Of a stretch of DNA of 64,000 nucleotides, positions 43,987 to 53,158 are shown one piece after another. Source of the DNA: Darwinimomas sp963643215 (GTDB lineage Bacteria > Bacillota > Clostridia > Lachnospirales > Lachnospiraceae); assembly GCA_963643215.1 (NCBI GenBank), contig CAVIJY010000003.1:1-64000 (forward strand). The letters run 5' to 3'. The notes beneath the pieces are model-generated. The model ran no database searches, was not told the DNA's origin, and was given only the letters and a program-made list of their open reading frames with translations. A program made the position numbers and the translations under genes. Positions within the stretch are counted from its first letter, which is position 1, and each line of letters opens with the position of its first letter.

Positions 43987-45072
43987 TTACTCCCAGCCCT
44001 CTGTTGTCAGATTCGTCATATATCCGTTCTCATCGTATCTGTGTACAACCTGAGTGATATAGTACTTTTTGTTTACCAGACTATCTACTCTGTCGATCTT
44101 TATAAACCGGCCCGGAATCAGCTCCGGTATGCCTATGCAGCTGATCTGTGCATGCTGGCTCGCTGCCAGTGCCCGATCCGCCAGAGCCTTTGCCCTGTTT
44201 GTCGCCTGCGTCTTGGCCGTGCATGCCGGATCCGATATATACCACTCACCCTTCTGCGACAGCGGCATCGTGCTGCTCCATTTGGTCTTCGCATCTGCCT
44301 TGCCTTCTATCGGCTTGCCTGTGGCTGTATCATACCCGAGTATGTGATAACTTTCATTCATGTAGCCTGCATCGCTTTCAAATCCGACCAGTCCGCCTCC
44401 CGGCTTCAGCGTCAGCACAGGTGCGGTCACGCTTCTCGGCTTTCTGAAATAAACCTTGTCCACCGCTATGAAAAACTCACGCTGCACCCTGCCGCTTTCT
44501 ATAAGCTCTTTGGTGATAAAATCATAGTCAGAACCGTTCTGCCATATCAGTCCGTCCTTCATATTCTCACTCGTGGCATCCACTACAGGTGTTGACAGCT
44601 TGGAATAACGCTTTAGCAGCTCTGATACCGCATCTGAATAGTTTTTTATCTTATATTCCCTGATATGATTATTGTCGGTCATCATGAGCCGCCTTGCATC
44701 GAGCCCTATCATCTCTATCTGCATTCCGCTCGTGACAGAGGCCACTATTCTCACATTGGACAGGTATCCTTTAAATACTGTCTGAAAGGCTGAGCCGTAT
44801 CCCATGCTCAGAGCCACCGGCTTGCCAAGAACCGCCGCAGACTTCAATTCCTTGTCAAAGGTACCGTTTTTTATGTCATAGCAATCCTTAAATACAACGC
44901 TGACGCTGGAGCAGCCCTTTATGGAAAGCACTGCCTCAACCGATTGGATCCGCATGCCTTTTTTTATCAGATCAGAACCCCCGACCTCAAACTTGACGGC
45001 CGGCACCATAAAGTTATTGTAGGTTTTTTCCAGCTTTTCGTATTCCCATGTGCCGCTCATCAAATCCGCCAT
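43987..45072 (-). CDS. Spike protein part 1: gp27-like hub (phage protein D/VgrG N-terminal type)
   Basis: 361 residues. Beta-barrel segments of the phage late control protein D/VgrG N-terminal fold: AVLGKPVALSMGYG, FKGYLSNVRIVAS, MIGLDARRLMM, and near the end ELIPGRFIKIDRVD and YYITQVVHRYDENGYMT. It forms the trimeric hub connecting tube to needle. GGAGGCG before the ATG. Confidence 0.87.
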   Translation of the reverse strand: MADLMSGTWEYEKLEKTYNNFMVPAVKFEVGGSDLIKKGMRIQSVEAVLSIKGCSSVSVVFKDCYDIKNGTFDKELKSAAVLGKPVALSMGYGSAFQTVFKGYLSNVRIVASVTSGMQIEMIGLDARRLMMTDNNHIREYKIKNYSDAVSELLKRYSKLSTPVVDATSENMKDGLIWQNGSDYDFITKELIESGRVQREFFIAVDKVYFRKPRSVTAPVLTLKPGGGLVGFESDAGYMNESYHILGYDTATGKPIEGKADAKTKWSSTMPLSQKGEWYISDPACTAKTQATNRAKALADRALAASQHAQISCIGIPELIPGRFIKIDRVDSLVNKKYYITQVVHRYDENGYMTNLTTEGWE

Positions 45073-45087
45073 AATCGCCTCCGCCGC

Positions 45088-45795
45088 CTATGTAGTGATC
45101 GCCGGAATCATGATGATCATGCCGGGTTCCAGCTCCTTGGGATCCATGATGTGATTCTCCCTGGCTATAACCCGCCATTTTTCACAGTCACCATACTCCT
45201 CATATGCTATACTCCACAGACTCATACCCTCTACTATCACCCGGCTCTTTGTTCTGTCCGGAGATTCAAAGGGACTCTTTTTGCTGTCAACCGTGGGATC
45301 TACATACTCCGCTATCGTCAGATCAACCTTGGCACGGATTGGCTTTCCCTGCATGCTGAACATTGTATACTCCGCACTGAAGCTTGTGATATGCCCCTTG
45401 AAGTGCAGATTGCCCCAGGAAAATATAACCAGCGGCGGCTGGTGTCCCTTGCCGTCCACATGCACGGCCCTCTCCAGCTTGTTGATCTTCTCCGTCACGG
45501 GCTTCAGCTTGTTCTCCAGCCCCGCGCTCAGGGCTGTTATGGCAAGCAGCTGTGCTGACGGAACCAGAGCGCTGTCACTGTAGGAATCAAAGTACAGTGT
45601 CGTCGTCAATGTACGCCCGCTGCCGCTCAGGAATGACTGCTTTGGAGCATCCTTGCCCAGGGTCTGCGATTCCGTAAACTTCGGGGAGGTGTTGATAGTG
45701 TAAGAACTTGGATTGAATGTAAACTCCACGCTTCCTGCCGACTTGCCCTGCTCGTTGCATATCTCGATCTTTCCTCTCGCCAGTGTCGTAAGCAT
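45088..45795 (-). CDS. LysM-containing baseplate hub protein (Afp7-like)
   Basis: 235 residues. N-terminal beta-rich gp53-like part (FTFNPSSYTINTSPKF) and C-terminal LysM domain (SLWSIAYEEYGDCEKWRVIA, then LEPGMIIMIP). In Afp/PVC systems and P2-like tails this protein adapts the tube to the spike. The LysM here is structural rather than a wall anchor. Confidence 0.86.
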   Translation of the reverse strand: MLTTLARGKIEICNEQGKSAGSVEFTFNPSSYTINTSPKFTESQTLGKDAPKQSFLSGSGRTLTTTLYFDSYSDSALVPSAQLLAITALSAGLENKLKPVTEKINKLERAVHVDGKGHQPPLVIFSWGNLHFKGHITSFSAEYTMFSMQGKPIRAKVDLTIAEYVDPTVDSKKSPFESPDRTKSRVIVEGMSLWSIAYEEYGDCEKWRVIARENHIMDPKELEPGMIIMIPAITT

Positions 45796-45826
45796 CCTCT
45801 TTGATCCCTCCTTTCATTGCATCCTG

Positions 45827-48800
45827 TCACATACCGCTTCTGAGCCGCTCCATTCTCAATCTTGCGGCAATATCACGCATGACATCACCTCTTATGGATG
45901 CGTTGGTCATCCTGTCTGCATAGCCTGCAAATCTTTTCTCGGAGATCTTCAGCTTATCTATCTCCGTCTGATGCCTGCTCAATGTGTCCATCGCATTCTT
46001 TAAATCAGTCTGAGCGGTATGCATCGCGCGCTCCTGTGTGCTCTGCGTGCGCGTGATGAAATTTATATCCTTGACAGTTGTTTCGGTTCTTTGAATCGTC
46101 TCCTCCGAAACTCTTCTTCCTGCTTCATCTTCCTCCTGCCGGGGTCTTGCCTCCGGGGCGTTGATCACGATATTCGGAATCTGATAATCGTCATATTCAG
46201 GCTCATGCGCTGACTGCGTGATGTATTCCATGTCTGCATTCGCCCCGCTTGCTCCGGCGATTCCGCTTGCTCCTGTCGCACTGCCGCGGACTCCAACCCT
46301 GCCTCCTGCGCCAGCCGTATATAGCGGCCCGGCGCTGCTCCGTGCATCTTCGCCCAAGGCACCGGCAAAGCCCGAAGCTTCATTTATCCCGACTCTGCTG
46401 CCCCTTAGTATCTCAAGAACCGACTGCGCGGTTCCGGCTGCTCTCTGCGCTGATGTCAATGAGTCTGACATTCTTCTGTCTGTGAGGCTTGCTGACGGCG
46501 CATTGCCTGTCGCTCTGCCGGAGACCGTAATTTGTGAAGATGCGTTCACGCCTGCATCCCGTCCCGCCTCCGATGCCATCTCTCGAAGCATGAGTCTGTT
46601 ATAGGCCGAGCGATATATATTGCGTTCACCTGCATATACATATCGCCGCACATCCAGCTCCTCATGCATATCCTGCAGAGCATCCGTTATGATACCTGCG
46701 ATATTTTCGTGGACTTTCGCTTCAGTCGTCCCGATACCGTTCGGCACAGCTGCCCGCTTCTGATCGGCCGTCCCCATTGGATTCTCCGCTGTATCCGCTC
46801 CATTGTCTTTTCTGTATATAAGCGCCAGCTCCGGTGCCTTTTCAAGCTGATCTATGCGTGAAAGCTCCTCTGATACATCTACTCCTGCAAATATGCTGCT
46901 TTGCAATATATTCTTTTCGATGCTCAGCATCACCGGGATGTCGCTGCTTTTTATATCGCTGAACATTTCCAGAAAAGCGGCTTTTTCGGAAGACATTCTG
47001 ACATTCGCTGCCGTGATGTGCCCGCTGCTGTCTGCTTCTGTCTCCTCTCGGGTTACATTCAGTCTCTCGGCTCTTTCAAAGCACTGCGCAACTATATCTC
47101 CCGCTCTTGGGTCGTCTGTTGCTATCTGCGTCAGCCTTGCTTTGAATTCGGTCCATTGTCCCGGTGCCATATCAAGTATACTTTGAGCTATGCCATCCGC
47201 CACCGGCTGGTTATCTCTTATGATATGCACCATCTCCGGCTGCTGCTGCGTTCCTTCACCGTCGGATTCATCACCCTGACGGTCTGCTCTCAAAACCTCA
47301 CGCAGAACAACTCCGGCCTCTGCATTCCCGCTCACGGGGAGCCTCGCGTAACCGGCCGTCAGTCTGCCCGGAAGCTCGCCCGGGTAGTCCTGTTCGTTCG
47401 CTCTCTTTTCATTCTCTCTGATGTCGAGTCTCTCTGTAAAGAGCTCCCACTCCTGCGGGCTCAGTCGTTCCAGCTCCCGGGCGATACTTTCTGCCGTACC
47501 TGCTGCACCTTCATCAAAGTCACCCTCCGGTCTGTGCCATGTCTGATCCTTTGATCCCGGCACTGCTGATGCCTCCGACGGGTATATCACATGGTCAGCC
47601 ACATCTGTGCTTTCATATCGCACCGCAGGCTTTGCAGACTCTTCACCGCTGCCACCCGGCTGTCTCGCTGCTTCTCCTTCAGATGCTTTGTATAACAGCT
47701 CCGAGGCTCTTTCATATCGCATCGCAGGCTTCGCAGACTCTTCGCTGCGGCCACCCGGCTGTCTCGATACTTCATCCGGCTGTCTCGCTGCCTCGCCGTC
47801 AGATGCTCTGTATACCAGCTCTGGAGCTGCTTCAAGCCGCTCTATCTCCGATATCTCCTCACTGACATCCATTCCGCCGAATATCTCGCTTTGAAGTATC
47901 CGCTTTTCTATCCCGAGTATGANNNNNNNNNNNNNNNNNNNNNNNNNNNNNNNNNNNNNNNNNNNNNNNNNNNNNNNNNNNNNNNNNNNNNNNNNNNNNN
48001 NNNNNNNNNNNNNNNNNNNNNNNNNNNNNNNNNNNNNNNNNNNNNNNNNNNNNNNNNNNNNNNNNNNNNNNNNNNNNNNNNNNNNNNNNNNNNNNNNNNN
48101 NNNNNNNNNNNNNNNNNNNNNNNNNNNNNNNNNNNNNNNNNNNNNNNNNNNNNNNNNNNNNNNNNNNNNNNNNNNNNNNNNNNNNNNNNNNNNNNNNNNN
48201 NNNNNNNNNNNNNNNNNNNNNNNNNNNNNNNNNNNNNNNNNNNNNNNNNNNNNNNNNNNNNNNNNNNNNNNNNNNNNNNNNNNNNNNNNNNNNNNNNNNN
48301 NNNNNNNNNNNNNNNNNNNNNNNNNNNNNNNNNNNNNNNNNNNNNNNNNNNNNNNNNNNNNNNNNNNNNNNNNNNNNNNNNNNNNNNNNNNNNNNNNNNN
48401 NNNNNNNNNNNNNNNNNNNNNNNNNNNNNNNNNNNNNNNNNNNNNNNNNNNNNNNNNNNNNNNNNNNNNNNNNNNNNNNNNNNNNNNNNNNNNNNNNNNN
48501 NNNNNNNNNNNNNNNNNNNNNNNNNNNNNNNNNNNNTTTTCCTCGCCGTTCCCGCTATCGCCTCTTTTTTCACCCGCTTCATCTTCGGCAGATGGCTCTG
48601 ATATTCTCACTTCACCCGATACAGATGACTTTGATGGTTCTGGTGCACTGTCCGCTTTATTCGCTCCGGACACATTCCTCTCTGTACCGCCATTCTCATC
48701 TATCGCCGCACTGTTTTCCTTCAGATAGTCAAGAACCGCCTCTCTGCCCGAATACAGATCGCTCTCGTCTTCTCTGATAAGGCGCAGAATTTCTGCTCCC

Positions 48801-49738
48801 GCAGATTCCCTGCCTTTTGCTGCAATCTCGCCTGACGCGGCATCGTCCGACTCTGTATACCCGTCCGAGGCTGCCGCATACAAGCTCACGCGATGTCTTT
48901 CCTCCTGTACCGCGTCCGAGGCAATGCTTTCCATCCTGGCAGTCACTGTGCCGGACAGATCTCTCAGAAAAGAGCGAAAGCGGATTTCGGTCATGTCCCG
49001 AAGCCTGTTTCCAAGCTCTACTATGGTACTCGTTCCTGCGCTTTGCAGTATGATATCACGCTCCGGCTCCGGTGCCCGCTGAACTCTCCAGAAGAATTGT
49101 CTTGCGGACTCTGACTCCCACTGACTTGCAAACCGCATATTTCTTATCATGGGAATCTGCTGTGTCAGTCTTCCCGCTGCTTGATGCGGCAGCTCGGCAC
49201 TGAGATTCTCCGTTTCGGCCGAGTCTGATTCCCCGGCGCCTCTGCGCAGTGTCCTGTTTGAAACTCCTGCCCGCGCAACCTCATCTCTCATATGGCCGTC
49301 AAAGATTCTGCTTTCCTGTGGCATATACGAGTCCGATGTCACCTCGCGGTATATCTCCTTGTATCGGGATATGGCTCCCGCTGCCTGTATATTGCTTTCC
49401 AGCTGCTCTATGAGCATCTCGCATCTCGACTGCAATGTGAGATAATATCTTTGCATATAGCTTTGATTCAGAATATTCACATTGTATCTGATGTTGTTGA
49501 TAGTCGTGATCAGAGCGGAAAGCTCCGTAATACCCTCTGCTGCCTCCTGCGCAGCCATTTCCTGATACACAAAATCGACAGACGGCAGGTCTGTTTCCCC
49601 GGAGGCCCTGTATCGTCCTATGATCTCCGAAGCAAATGCAGTATTACCCGACAGTCTGTCAAATGTGCTTATATTCAGGACTCGCACAGGCATGATCGGC
49701 GAATGTGCGATCTGCCTCGCAGATGGTGTCATCTTCAT
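45827..49738 (-). CDS. Very large repeat-containing eCIS protein (tape-measure candidate)
   Basis: About 1303 residues, of which about 205 are hidden in a 614-N gap. No membrane helix, signal peptide or known enzyme domain seen. N-terminal helical region (ELSALITTINNIRYNVNIL, LTLQSRCEMLIEQLESNI). A block around SIEKNILQSSIFAGVDVSEE recurs about 300 residues earlier as GIEKRILQSEIFGGMDVSEE, together with paired segments about Trp-containing helices (LSPQEWELFTERL, MAPGQWTEFKARL). A 33-residue repeat is tandemly duplicated. The gene lies between the second tube and the LysM hub and would fit the tape measure (Afp14 role), which is otherwise missing, but an effector, scaffold or fibre cannot be excluded. 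Confidence 0.5.
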   Translation of the reverse strand: MKMTPSARQIAHSPIMPVRVLNISTFDRLSGNTAFASEIIGRYRASGETDLPSVDFVYQEMAAQEAAEGITELSALITTINNIRYNVNILNQSYMQRYYLTLQSRCEMLIEQLESNIQAAGAISRYKEIYREVTSDSYMPQESRIFDGHMRDEVARAGVSNRTLRRGAGESDSAETENLSAELPHQAAGRLTQQIPMIRNMRFASQWESESARQFFWRVQRAPEPERDIILQSAGTSTIVELGNRLRDMTEIRFRSFLRDLSGTVTARMESIASDAVQEERHRVSLYAAASDGYTESDDAASGEIAAKGRESAGAEILRLIREDESDLYSGREAVLDYLKENSAAIDENGGTERNVSGANKADSAPEPSKSSVSGEVRISEPSAEDEAGEKRGDSGNGEEXXXXXXXXXXXXXXXXXXXXXXXXXXXXXXXXXXXXXXXXXXXXXXXXXXXXXXXXXXXXXXXXXXXXXXXXXXXXXXXXXXXXXXXXXXXXXXXXXXXXXXXXXXXXXXXXXXXXXXXXXXXXXXXXXXXXXXXXXXXXXXXXXXXXXXXXXXXXXXXXXXXXXXXXXXXXXXXXXXXXXXXXXXXXXXXXXXXXXXXXXXXXXXILGIEKRILQSEIFGGMDVSEEISEIERLEAAPELVYRASDGEAARQPDEVSRQPGGRSEESAKPAMRYERASELLYKASEGEAARQPGGSGEESAKPAVRYESTDVADHVIYPSEASAVPGSKDQTWHRPEGDFDEGAAGTAESIARELERLSPQEWELFTERLDIRENEKRANEQDYPGELPGRLTAGYARLPVSGNAEAGVVLREVLRADRQGDESDGEGTQQQPEMVHIIRDNQPVADGIAQSILDMAPGQWTEFKARLTQIATDDPRAGDIVAQCFERAERLNVTREETEADSSGHITAANVRMSSEKAAFLEMFSDIKSSDIPVMLSIEKNILQSSIFAGVDVSEELSRIDQLEKAPELALIYRKDNGADTAENPMGTADQKRAAVPNGIGTTEAKVHENIAGIITDALQDMHEELDVRRYVYAGERNIYRSAYNRLMLREMASEAGRDAGVNASSQITVSGRATGNAPSASLTDRRMSDSLTSAQRAAGTAQSVLEILRGSRVGINEASGFAGALGEDARSSAGPLYTAGAGGRVGVRGSATGASGIAGASGANADMEYITQSAHEPEYDDYQIPNIVINAPEARPRQEEDEAGRRVSEETIQRTETTVKDINFITRTQSTQERAMHTAQTDLKNAMDTLSRHQTEIDKLKISEKRFAGYADRMTNASIRGDVMRDIAARLRMERLRSGM
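47611..47835 (-). repeat. Tandem 99-base coding repeat in the large eCIS protein
   Basis: Two imperfect copies (from 47611 and from 47710) encode the alternating segments YRASDGEAARQP and YKASEGEAARQP, each with a Glu-Glu-Ser-Ala-Lys-Pro segment; one copy has a 27-base insertion. They lie next to the assembly gap, which probably contains further copies. Confidence 0.75.
47923..48536. other. Assembly gap (614 N) inside the large eCIS protein gene
   Basis: Unknown bases adjacent to the repeats. The frame is the same on both sides, so the N count seems right modulo 3. Confidence 0.95.
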
Positions 49739-49740
49739 CT

Positions 49741-50169
49741 TTATGGAATCGGAACCTCATGGATCCCGTTGTGGGTGATCTCTATCGTCTTATACAAAGG
49801 CTGACTCCCCAGAGCATCCAGATTGCTTGTCTCTACCTTCGTTATCATGCCGGATACAATGGCGTAGGCCTTCTGCATCTTTCCCCTTTGCATGATGATG
49901 ACGGTCAGCCCATATATCGGCATGCCGGTTGTAAATGCAGCATCCGCAAGTCCCTCCGGACTCGCCAGTATGCCTCGCTCCAGCACGAGAGTCTGGTTTG
50001 ACTTTCTGGGCTTCATCAGATTGTGGACTCCCCAATTGTCTCCGCCCTCATTGAGCACCTCTGTCTCTATGGTGTCTGTGATATTGCTGACCTTGGCGAA
50101 GCTGAACTTTAACAGTCCGATGGTCACGATGAAGCTGTTATTCAATAATAAGCTGCTTTGTATGCTCAT
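49741..50169 (-). CDS. Second tail tube protein (gp19 family, Afp5-like)
   Basis: 142 residues. VLNEGGDNWGVHNLMKPRKS and LVLERGILASPEGLADA match the gp19/Afp tube fold in a variant form, as for Afp5, which starts the tube at the baseplate. It begins directly at the DUF6760-like stop (TAA then ATG), so translation is coupled. Confidence 0.82.
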   Translation of the reverse strand: MSIQSSLLLNNSFIVTIGLLKFSFAKVSNITDTIETEVLNEGGDNWGVHNLMKPRKSNQTLVLERGILASPEGLADAAFTTGMPIYGLTVIIMQRGKMQKAYAIVSGMITKVETSNLDALGSQPLYKTIEITHNGIHEVPIP

Positions 50170-50418
50170 TTACTTGATATCTTTCAGATCAAACACATTT
50201 TCCGGTTCATCGTTGAGCTTGCGGTTGATGCCCGATATCTCATTGCACCAGCGTATACGCTCCGTATGGCTCAGCTGCATGATCTCGTCATGGCTCCAGT
50301 GCAGATAGTAGGCGATGAATCCGGCCTCCTGATAGATCTTGTCCGCCGGGTATGTTGTTATACTCCGGCTTCTGTAAAATTTACGGGGATCTCTATCTCC
50401 TTGCCGCAATGAGGACAT
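50170..50418 (-). CDS. DUF6760-like small eCIS protein
   Basis: 82 residues if the ATG at 50418 is used; the conserved part begins at TYPADKIYQEAGFIAYYLHW and continues HDEIMQLSHTERIRW, matching the small DUF6760-type protein found between tubes in eCIS loci. The first 20 codons overlap the previous gene in another frame, and the only alternative starts are non-ATG, so the true start is uncertain. Function unknown, probably an assembly factor. Confidence 0.7.
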   Translation of the reverse strand: MSSLRQGDRDPRKFYRSRSITTYPADKIYQEAGFIAYYLHWSHDEIMQLSHTERIRWCNEISGINRKLNDEPENVFDLKDIK

Positions 50419-50726
50419 ACTCCCTTGTATACCGGAATGTCCATGGCATTTATCCTCTGATACAGATCCTGAAGGTATGCCAGATCCGGTGTGAACAGCC
50501 CCTCTATGATCCTTGTATCTACCGCCGGGAGTGTTCCAAGCTGCGTGATAACTCTGGCGAGTATGATAACCGTCAGATATCCCGGGTTCTGCTGAACTCT
50601 GGAATCTCTGAGCGGAAGTATCTCATCGGCAGCATTGGCCAGACGCATCTTGCCTGTTTTGTGAAGATTGCCCTCTCTGTCGATGTAACCCTTTGGTAAT
50701 GTAAATTCAAATTCCGTCTGGAACAT
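50358..50726 (-). CDS. Tail-assembly-chaperone-like eCIS protein with Cys pair
   Basis: 122 residues. MFQTEFEFTLPKGYIDREG, LANAADEILPLRD and GLFTPDLAYLQDLYQRIN match the conserved assembly protein found next to tubes in eCIS and related loci. A C-terminal CPHCGKE suggests a metal-binding knuckle. The role is not proved; by analogy with phage tail chaperones it may help tube or tape assembly. Overlaps the DUF6760-like gene. Confidence 0.72.
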   Translation of the reverse strand: MFQTEFEFTLPKGYIDREGNLHKTGKMRLANAADEILPLRDSRVQQNPGYLTVIILARVITQLGTLPAVDTRIIEGLFTPDLAYLQDLYQRINAMDIPVYKGVCPHCGKEIEIPVNFTEAGV

Positions 50727-50769
50727 GATTGTATAGCTCCTTTCTCCGTGAATCCTGCTTTAAGTACAA

Positions 50770-50797
50770 CAGGGGTATGTGTGAACACATACCCCTG
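50770..50797 (-). other. Perfect hairpin after the tube gene
   Basis: A 13-bp perfect inverted repeat (CAGGGGTATGTGT/ACACATACCCCTG with a 2-base centre), 50 bases after the tube stop, followed on the operon strand by TTGTACTT, a poor U-tract. It separates the sheath and tube genes from all others, which suggests partial termination or 3'-end stabilisation so that sheath and tube are made in excess. Confidence 0.62.
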
Positions 50798-50847
50798 CCA
50801 TCTACCCTTGTTATGAGCAAAACTCACGCAGCGGGTTTTGTCTCATG

Positions 50848-51276
50848 TCATGAGATTCTTGTAAGTCCTTCGTGAACGATCTCTATCGTCTCTATTGCTA
50901 TCTCTGATGCCGAAGCATTGAAGTCCGGAGCGGTGTATCTCGTGGGCCATGCGTTGATAACCTGCCATGATGCCGCCGGTGCCTGCGTTTCATTGAGAAG
51001 CGTGATCGTAAGCGTCTTACGCTCTACTGCCCCCTGAAGTCCTGATGCCAGCCAGTCATACATCGCCTTGGAATCCGCGATGCCCTGCTTCAGCGTCAGA
51101 TTGCCGTATTTCTTAAGACCCGGAACCTTCATGGGCGTCTCGACAGTCATGTCACCCTCGCGATACTCTATAGGCTCGATGGTGATGTCGCTTCCCGTAA
51201 CCTCGGTGAAACCGCCTGCCTCGATGCCGTCGATCTCAACCTTATATCTGAATTTCGCATTTGGATATCCAGCCAT
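50848..51276 (-). CDS. Main tail tube protein (gp19 family, Afp1-like)
   Basis: 142 residues. FRYKVEIDGIEAGGFTEVTG, YREGDMTVETPMKVPGLKKY and LTLKQGIADSKAMYDWLASG are the characteristic gp19/Afp1 tube segments. It forms stacked hexamers inside the sheath. AAGGAGG before the ATG. Second gene of the operon. Confidence 0.93.
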   Translation of the reverse strand: MAGYPNAKFRYKVEIDGIEAGGFTEVTGSDITIEPIEYREGDMTVETPMKVPGLKKYGNLTLKQGIADSKAMYDWLASGLQGAVERKTLTITLLNETQAPAASWQVINAWPTRYTAPDFNASASEIAIETIEIVHEGLTRIS

Positions 51277-51346
51277 ATTCTTTTATCCTCCTTAATCTTG
51301 CTCTCTGTCGGTCATGAAATCCCCTCTAGGGTGCTTCATGCGGGAC

Positions 51347-53083
51347 TCAGCCCTCTCCGCCTCCTGCTTCCGCATCCGCGGTCTTCTGAGAGATACGGAA
51401 GATTACGAACTCTGCGGGCTTTACGGGTGCAACTCCGATCACGCATACCAGACGACCGTTGTCGATATCGTCCTGTGTCATAGTGTCGCGGCCGATGTTA
51501 ACAAAGAAAGCCTCTTCCGGAGCGGTTCCTGCAAGAGAGCCGCCTCTCCACAGGTTCTCAAGGAATACGCTGATGGTTCTCTGAACCCTTACCCAAAGCA
51601 CTTCATCATTCGGCTCAAATACGGCCCAGTTTGTGTTGGCCTTGATGGACTCCTCGATGAAGATGAACAGACGTCTTACGTTTACATACTTCCAGCTTGA
51701 ATTGCTGGATGCTGTTCTGGCGCCCCATACACGGATGCCCTGTCCCGGGAACGATCTGATAAGGTTGATTCCCTTCGGGTTGAGAATATCCTGCTCTCCC
51801 TTGTTGAACTGGCTGTCAAGACCGATGCATCCGCGTACAACCTCGTTGGCGGGAGCCTTGTGAACTCCTCTTGTGTTGTCGCTTCTTGCATATATACCCA
51901 TGATAGCGCCTGACGGCGGAACTGCTATGTTCTTCTTGTCAAGCGGATCGAAGGAGATCAGCCACGGATGATACAGCGCCGCATATGATGTATCGAAGAT
52001 ATCTCTCTGTGCGATCAGATCCTGTACCTTCTTTGCGTCTCTCGGGATATCAAGAACAGCGAATCTGCTTCCGAGATTCTCACAATGCGCAACCAATGTC
52101 AGCTGAACATTGGGATCCGTAACTCCTGGAACTGCCATGATGGACACCATATCATTGTCCAGGAATGACTGGATGCCGGTACGAAGTCCCGCGCCTCTGT
52201 CTTCGCCTATGAAGTCGGCTGCAGTGATATTGTCCACGCTTCCGTTCTTGCCGCCTGTGAGACTGATCGTAACTGCCGCAGCATCGCCTCCGGCGATCAT
52301 CTCAAATGGTGTCTTGATCTCCTCGCCGGCTCCGCCGATATAGTGAATGTCAACGAGTGATGACTTGGCCGTCTTCTTCTCCACATAGTTGGATGCATTG
52401 ATATTGAAGCCCATGTTGTCATATACCTCGACAACATCGCCGTAGCGTACATCAAGGCTGAACTCGCATGTGGAGATCGTCTTGGCCGGCAGCAGTTCCT
52501 TATCTACGACATCGCCGTCAAATTCCTTTTCCAGAGTAAGGATATTGCCCTGGTTCTTTACTACTCTGTTGTATACCGTAGCTGTTCCGTCGGTATAAGC
52601 GATAACATCGCCTGCATTGAAGCCTGCTCCGCTCTTTACAACATATCTCTTGCCTGCATCTGTATCGAGAACCTCGAGAATCTGGGTCTTTGCTTTACTT
52701 GCGGGTGATGCAACGATCCTGATATCGTCACCCCACGCTCCGGGATCCTTTGCCGTGATATCAAGTACCGCATTGCTTCCCTTAGCGCACTCTGCGTCAG
52801 ACGGAGCAACTCGTGAAATGAATGCTCTTGATCCTCCGTTTACAAAAAACTGATCAACAGCATAAGCAAGGAATCTGTAATCTCCGAATTCATTCTCTGA
52901 AAGGTATCCGCCGTAGATTCTCTTGAAATCTGCGGGACTCGTCACAAGCTGAGGAACTCCTGCAACAGGACCTCTCTGTGCCAGTCCGATAAATCCTGCG
53001 GTGCTGGTGCTTACACCTTCCATTGGCTTAGAACCGGATTCGAATTCCTCGACATATACGCCCGGTGATAAATATTCAGCCAT
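51347..53083 (-). CDS. Contractile sheath protein (Afp2/Pvc2-like)
   Basis: 578 residues. MAEYLSPGVYVEEFESGSKP, FIGLAQRGPVAGVPQLVTS and the C-terminal RTASSNSSWKYVNVRRLFIF with IEESI are classical eCIS/phage sheath segments; contraction drives the tube outward. I chose the ATG at 53083, which begins the MAEYLSPGVYV motif and has AGAAAGGAGC; an upstream extension of 66 codons covers the promoter. Only one sheath gene is present where Afp has three. Confidence 0.95.
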   Translation of the reverse strand: MAEYLSPGVYVEEFESGSKPMEGVSTSTAGFIGLAQRGPVAGVPQLVTSPADFKRIYGGYLSENEFGDYRFLAYAVDQFFVNGGSRAFISRVAPSDAECAKGSNAVLDITAKDPGAWGDDIRIVASPASKAKTQILEVLDTDAGKRYVVKSGAGFNAGDVIAYTDGTATVYNRVVKNQGNILTLEKEFDGDVVDKELLPAKTISTCEFSLDVRYGDVVEVYDNMGFNINASNYVEKKTAKSSLVDIHYIGGAGEEIKTPFEMIAGGDAAAVTISLTGGKNGSVDNITAADFIGEDRGAGLRTGIQSFLDNDMVSIMAVPGVTDPNVQLTLVAHCENLGSRFAVLDIPRDAKKVQDLIAQRDIFDTSYAALYHPWLISFDPLDKKNIAVPPSGAIMGIYARSDNTRGVHKAPANEVVRGCIGLDSQFNKGEQDILNPKGINLIRSFPGQGIRVWGARTASSNSSWKYVNVRRLFIFIEESIKANTNWAVFEPNDEVLWVRVQRTISVFLENLWRGGSLAGTAPEEAFFVNIGRDTMTQDDIDNGRLVCVIGVAPVKPAEFVIFRISQKTADAEAGGGEG

Positions 53084-53158
53084 GTTTCTTGCTCCTTTCT
53101 GGTTTCTAAATATTCTATATTTATTAAAATAATTCAGAATATTCCCTTGGACATGCGT

